Assembly: GCF_002149035.1 (NCBI RefSeq)
Contig: NZ_NGFP01000045.1
Span: 1-43,131, forward strand
Direction: 5' to 3'
DNA: 43,131 nucleotides
From: Streptosporangium minutum
Lineage (GTDB): Bacteria; Actinomycetota; Actinomycetes; Streptosporangiales; Streptosporangiaceae
Part shown: positions 40,348 to 43,131 of the stretch, piece by piece
Position numbering within the stretch: the stretch's first letter is position 1
How the letters are laid out: each line of letters begins with the position of its first letter
Position numbers and translations under genes: made by a program
The notes under the pieces: generated by a model
The model's database searches: none
What the model was told of the DNA's origin: nothing
Seen by the model: the letters and a program-made list of their open reading frames with translations, nothing else

Positions 40348-41121
40348 TTACCGCGATCCCTCCAGCAGCACCCGGGCGACCAGTTCGGGATCGTCGCTCA
40401 TCGGCAGGTGCCCGCAGCCCGTCAGCAGCTTCACCCGCTGACCCGACCACCTGGCGGCCCGTACGGCCTGCCGCCGGGGCAGCAGCCGGTCGCGCTCCCC
40501 CCAGGCGATGGTGATCGGCGCCTTCGGCGGGGCCGGGGGCATCATCCACGCGAACGAGTCCAGGGTGTCGTCGAAGCCGGGGGCGGCCCCGAGCGCCTGG
40601 GTGGCCGCGAGCAGCGCCTCGGCGGAGATCCGGGACGGGTGCGCCACCATCACGCCCGCCGCGACCATCCGGCCCAGCGGGCTCTCCAGGGCGGCCGTGG
40701 CCCGCTCCGGCGGCATGGCGCGGGCCGAGGCCCGCGCCGCCCGGAGCGCCGCCCGCGCGTACGCGAGCTCTCCCCGGCTCCAGAACCCCGCCGGGGAGAG
40801 CGCCGTGGCCGTGCGGACCACGCCCCTCGAAGCCAGCTCAAGGGCGACGTAGCCCCCGAGGGAGTTTCCCGCCACGTGAGGCTCGCGCAGGCCGAGCATG
40901 TCGCAGAACGACACGACCGCGTCAGCGAGGCTCTCCGCCGTGTACGGCGAGCCGGGCGGCAGCGGCGGGGAGACGCCGAAGCCGGGGAAGTCGACGGCGA
41001 TCACGTCCCGTTCGGCGGCGAGCCGGTCGAGCACCGGCAGCCATGCCTGCCAGTGGTGCCCGATTCCGTGCAGCAGGACCAGGGGCGGTCCTGCCCCGCG
41101 CCGTTCGAAGGCCAGTTCCAT
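40348..41121 (-). CDS. Alpha/beta-fold hydrolase
   Basis: 257 residues. PPLVLLHGIGHHWQAW is the oxyanion HG segment, VIAVDFPGFGVSPPL follows, and VAGNSLGGYVALELASR is the nucleophile elbow with Ser87 (GNSLGG). ITIAWGERDRLLPRRQ carries the acid Asp, and GCGHLPMSDDPELVARVLLE the catalytic His. It is a compact esterase/lyase-type enzyme, probably cytosolic, of unknown substrate. The conserved domain starts at the ATG at 41121. An in-frame ATG at 41175 directly follows the TGA of the TetR gene (TGAATG), which would couple the two and add 18 residues. Confidence 0.9.
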   Translation of the reverse strand: MELAFERRGAGPPLVLLHGIGHHWQAWLPVLDRLAAERDVIAVDFPGFGVSPPLPPGSPYTAESLADAVVSFCDMLGLREPHVAGNSLGGYVALELASRGVVRTATALSPAGFWSRGELAYARAALRAARASARAMPPERATAALESPLGRMVAAGVMVAHPSRISAEALLAATQALGAAPGFDDTLDSFAWMMPPAPPKAPITIAWGERDRLLPRRQAVRAARWSGQRVKLLTGCGHLPMSDDPELVARVLLEGSR

Positions 41122-41175
41122 GACCGCAGTCAAGCACCGATCGGGGGCATCTCCTAACCCTTCCGCCGGTGACAT

Positions 41176-41772
41176 TCAGGATCGGGTGACGGGTCCCGGG
41201 CCGACGACCTCCGCGACGGTCCGCACCGCGTCGAGCAGGTCACGCCCTGACGGCGCGCCCTCCGGGTCCAGCAGCCACTGTGCCGCCACCCCGCTGAGCA
41301 GGACCTGGTAGAACGAGCCGAGCTGCATGTCCCGCTGTCCGTCCCCGGCCAGGCCCAGACTCCCGAACAGCTCGGCGAGTCCCAGGCGTGCCTGCCTGCT
41401 GGCCTCGGAAAGGGTCCGGCGCAGTTCGGGCAGCTGGTCGATGTGCGCGGTGATCTCGAACTGGATGGCCCAGAGCGGCCGGTTCGCGGCGAACGACGCG
41501 ATCACTCCCTCCCATGCCGCCACGAACCGGTCCGCGGGCGTGGCGTCGGGACCGGCCTCGGCGTTCAGGATGCTGGACAGATCGTCGCCCCACTCCTCCA
41601 TGGCCTGGTAGAGGGCCGCGTTCAGCAGCGCCTCCTTGGTCCCGTAGTGGTAACCGATGGCGGAGAGGCTGACGCCCGAGGCCGCCGCGATGTCGCGGGC
41701 CGTGGTGCGGGCGTATCCCTTTTCGTAGAGGCAGCGCTTGGCCCCGGCCAGAAGATCTTCGCGATTTCCCAT
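41176..41772 (-). CDS. TetR-family transcriptional regulator
   Basis: 198 residues. The N-terminal HTH is typical: NREDLLAGAKRCLYEKGYAR, TTARDIAAASGVSLSAIGYH, YGTKEALLNAAL. The C-terminal ligand domain has WEGVIASFAANRPLWAIQFE and the TetR-C pattern to QWLLDPEGAPSG. The ATG at 41772 (MGNREDLL) is the family start; an earlier in-frame start at 41799 is less likely. It is divergent from the FAD monooxygenase at 41887 and co-directional with the hydrolase. The TACACGTGTA palindrome and GTGTACAC between the two genes are likely operators, so it probably represses the monooxygenase and its own operon. Confidence 0.92.
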   Translation of the reverse strand: MGNREDLLAGAKRCLYEKGYARTTARDIAAASGVSLSAIGYHYGTKEALLNAALYQAMEEWGDDLSSILNAEAGPDATPADRFVAAWEGVIASFAANRPLWAIQFEITAHIDQLPELRRTLSEASRQARLGLAELFGSLGLAGDGQRDMQLGSFYQVLLSGVAAQWLLDPEGAPSGRDLLDAVRTVAEVVGPGPVTRS

Positions 41773-41780
41773 GTCCGGCA

Positions 41781-41845
41781 GTGTACACAGCTCTCGCACA
41801 AGTGTCTTGAACAGTCGTATTGAACAAACGTGTCATACACGTGTA
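41781..41845. promoter_or_regulatory. Operator region between TetR and FAD monooxygenase
   Basis: GTGTACAC (41781-41788) and TACACGTGTA (41836-41845) are perfect palindromes sharing the TACAC/GTGTA half-site. Two TGAACA direct repeats lie between (near 41809 and 41821). TACTGT at 41844-41849 could be the -10 of the monooxygenase gene. Confidence 0.55.
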
Positions 41846-41886
41846 CTGTCAGCGGCGGACGAGGAACCGACCTAGGAGCAGCACCC

Positions 41887-43086
41887 ATGAGGAACACGAG
41901 CGTCCTGATCTCCGGCGCCGGCATCGCGGGCACCGCGCTGGCCTACTGGCTGCGCCGCCACGGCTTCACACCCACGGTGGTGGAGCGGGCGCCCGCGATC
42001 CGGCAGGGCGGCTACAAGATCGACATCCGTGGCGCGGCCCTCGACGTGGTCACCCGCATGGGCGTCATGGACGAGATCCGGCGGGAGCGCACCAACGTGC
42101 AGGGCGCGTCGATCGTCAAAGCGAACGGCGAACGGCTGGCCAGCATGGGCGGCGACACGTTCGGCGGGCGCGAGGGCGAAGACACCGAGATCCTGCGCGG
42201 CGACCTGAACCGCATCCTCTACGACCTGACGGAGAACGAGGTCGAATACCTCTTCGACGACTCCATCGTCTCCCTCACCGATGACGGCGACGGGGTACGG
42301 GTCACCTTCGAGAACGGCGGGACACGCACTTTCGACCTCGTGGTGGGCGCCGACGGGCTGCACTCGGCCACCCGTGCGCTGGCCTTCGGCCCCGAGTCCC
42401 GGTATGTCCGCGGCCTCGGATACCACGTCTCGATCTTCAGCGTCCCCAACCACCTGGAACTCGACCGGTGGGAGCTCACCTACGTCTCCCCCGGCAGGAC
42501 GGCCCTGATGTACAGCACGGCCAAGGACACCGGGGCCAAGGCGATGTTCCTGTTCGCCACCGGGACGCTGGACTACGACCACCGCGACCGCGAGCAGCAG
42601 CAGAAGCTCCTGGCCGACGCCTACGCCGGGGAGGGATGGGAGATCCCCCGCCTGCTCGACGGCATGGCCGACGCGCCCGACTTCTACTTCGACTCGCTCA
42701 GCCAGGTCCACATGGACCGCTGGTCGAAGGGGCGGGTGGCGCTGATCGGGGACGCCGCCCACTGCGCCTCCCCCGCCTCCGGGCAGGGCACGAGCCTCGC
42801 CCTGGTCGGCGCCTACGTCCTGGCCGGCGAGCTGGCGGCCGCCGGTGGCGACCACGAGGCCGGGTTCGGCGGCTACGAGCAGGCGACGCGGCACTTCGCC
42901 GAGCAGAACCAGAACCTCGGGCCCGGCAACATCAAGCACATGGTGCTGCGGAGCAGGTCCCAGGTCTGGTTCCAGATGAAGATGCTCTCGCTGATGAAAT
43001 ACCTGCCGGGCAAGGAGCGCATGATGGCCAAGGTCATGGAGCCGCTCCAGAAGGCGGCCCGCGCCATCACCCTCAAGGACTACTGA
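41887..43086 (+). CDS. FAD-dependent monooxygenase (PHBH/aromatic hydroxylase-like), copy 2
   Basis: 399 residues. MRNTSVLISGAGIAGTALAY is the dinucleotide-binding GxGxxG, DLVVGADGLHSATRALAFGP the DG motif, and GRVALIGDAAHCASPASGQG the GD motif. It is related to tetracycline-modifying and polyketide aromatic hydroxylases; the exact substrate is unknown. AGGAG lies eight bases before the ATG. It is the paralog of the gene at 7244-8407: the N-terminal sentence, GAYVLAGELAAAGGDH and the C-terminal ITLKDY are shared. Here the gene is under a divergent TetR, whereas copy 1 is next to a SARP, so the copies seem separately regulated. Confidence 0.93.
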   Translation: MRNTSVLISGAGIAGTALAYWLRRHGFTPTVVERAPAIRQGGYKIDIRGAALDVVTRMGVMDEIRRERTNVQGASIVKANGERLASMGGDTFGGREGEDTEILRGDLNRILYDLTENEVEYLFDDSIVSLTDDGDGVRVTFENGGTRTFDLVVGADGLHSATRALAFGPESRYVRGLGYHVSIFSVPNHLELDRWELTYVSPGRTALMYSTAKDTGAKAMFLFATGTLDYDHRDREQQQKLLADAYAGEGWEIPRLLDGMADAPDFYFDSLSQVHMDRWSKGRVALIGDAAHCASPASGQGTSLALVGAYVLAGELAAAGGDHEAGFGGYEQATRHFAEQNQNLGPGNIKHMVLRSRSQVWFQMKMLSLMKYLPGKERMMAKVMEPLQKAARAITLKDY

Positions 43087-43101
43087 AGCCCGCCCCGGCC
43101 G

Positions 43102-43123
43102 CCTGCCCGTGCCATCCGGCAGG
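43102..43123 (+). terminator. Possible weak terminator after FAD monooxygenase copy 2
   Basis: CCTGCC and GGCAGG form a 6-bp stem with a 10-base loop, 16 bases after the stop. The window ends at 43131, so it cannot be evaluated further. Confidence 0.35.
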
Positions 43124-43131
43124 TCCCGCCG

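Overview
This is a 43.1 kb window of very GC-rich DNA with actinobacterial codon use and many GTG starts. Its gene families are typical of filamentous Actinobacteria: SARP/AfsR-type regulators with NB-ARC and TPR domains, an XRE-DUF5753/DUF397 pair, DUF1876, DUF6338, a class F-like sortase, DHA2 efflux and a TPR-CHAT protein. I would place it in Streptosporangiales (Streptosporangium or Nonomuraea-like), from family content only. No rRNA, tRNA, CRISPR array, phage module or complete transposon was seen, so it looks like a chromosomal-arm or accessory stretch.

Layout. 1-4.1 kb: edge of a VOC protein, a frameshifted LuxR-type HTH remnant, an alpha/beta hydrolase, a DUF1876 protein, a minisatellite-rich stretch and a secreted RGYGR-repeat protein. 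4.1-7.1 kb: a DHA2 efflux pump behind a promoter with two related 22-bp operators, followed by an HSL-type hydrolase and an unknown protein that overlap. 7.2-12.0 kb: SARP regulator 1, the FAD monooxygenase downstream of it, and a small membrane protein. 12.1-16.0 kb: decayed repeats, a 17-bp terminator stem and a collagen-like protein of 1115 residues. 16.3-21.1 kb: an eroded hydrolase tail, then a small ORF and a DUF6338 membrane protein that converge on a 1244-residue TPR-CHAT protein. 21.3-25.2 kb: sulfotransferase, a BBE-type oxidase fragment, a MarR-type regulator divergent from a secreted serine hydrolase, and a DUF1579-like protein. 25.4-29.8 kb: SARP regulator 2 divergent from a coupled FMN reductase/DHFR-like pair. 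30.3-33.4 kb: membrane protein with a structured terminator, an XRE-DUF5753/DUF397 locus, and two coupled small genes behind a hairpin-rich leader. 33.4-36.3 kb: a small hypothetical gene, a class F-like sortase and its probable Thr/Pro-stalk substrate. 36.5-39.8 kb: acyl-CoA dehydrogenase, DUF998 protein, lipoprotein and a mini membrane protein. 39.8-40.3 kb: an ACT-domain gene bracketed by 24-bp inverted repeats. 40.3-43.1 kb: alpha/beta hydrolase and TetR gene, divergent from a second FAD monooxygenase.

How genes may work together. Both SARP loci carry 11-bp-periodic triplets of short repeats just upstream of the neighbouring flavin-related enzyme genes, which suggests local one-regulator/one-target circuits. 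The two FAD monooxygenases are paralogs (shared start and ITLKDY ends) and share an 11-mer upstream of their starts. The sortase and stalk protein form a surface-display pair. The collagen-like and RGYGR proteins suggest further surface or matrix investment. The TPR-CHAT/DUF6338/small-ORF locus is the best candidate for an undescribed membrane-linked protease or signalling system.
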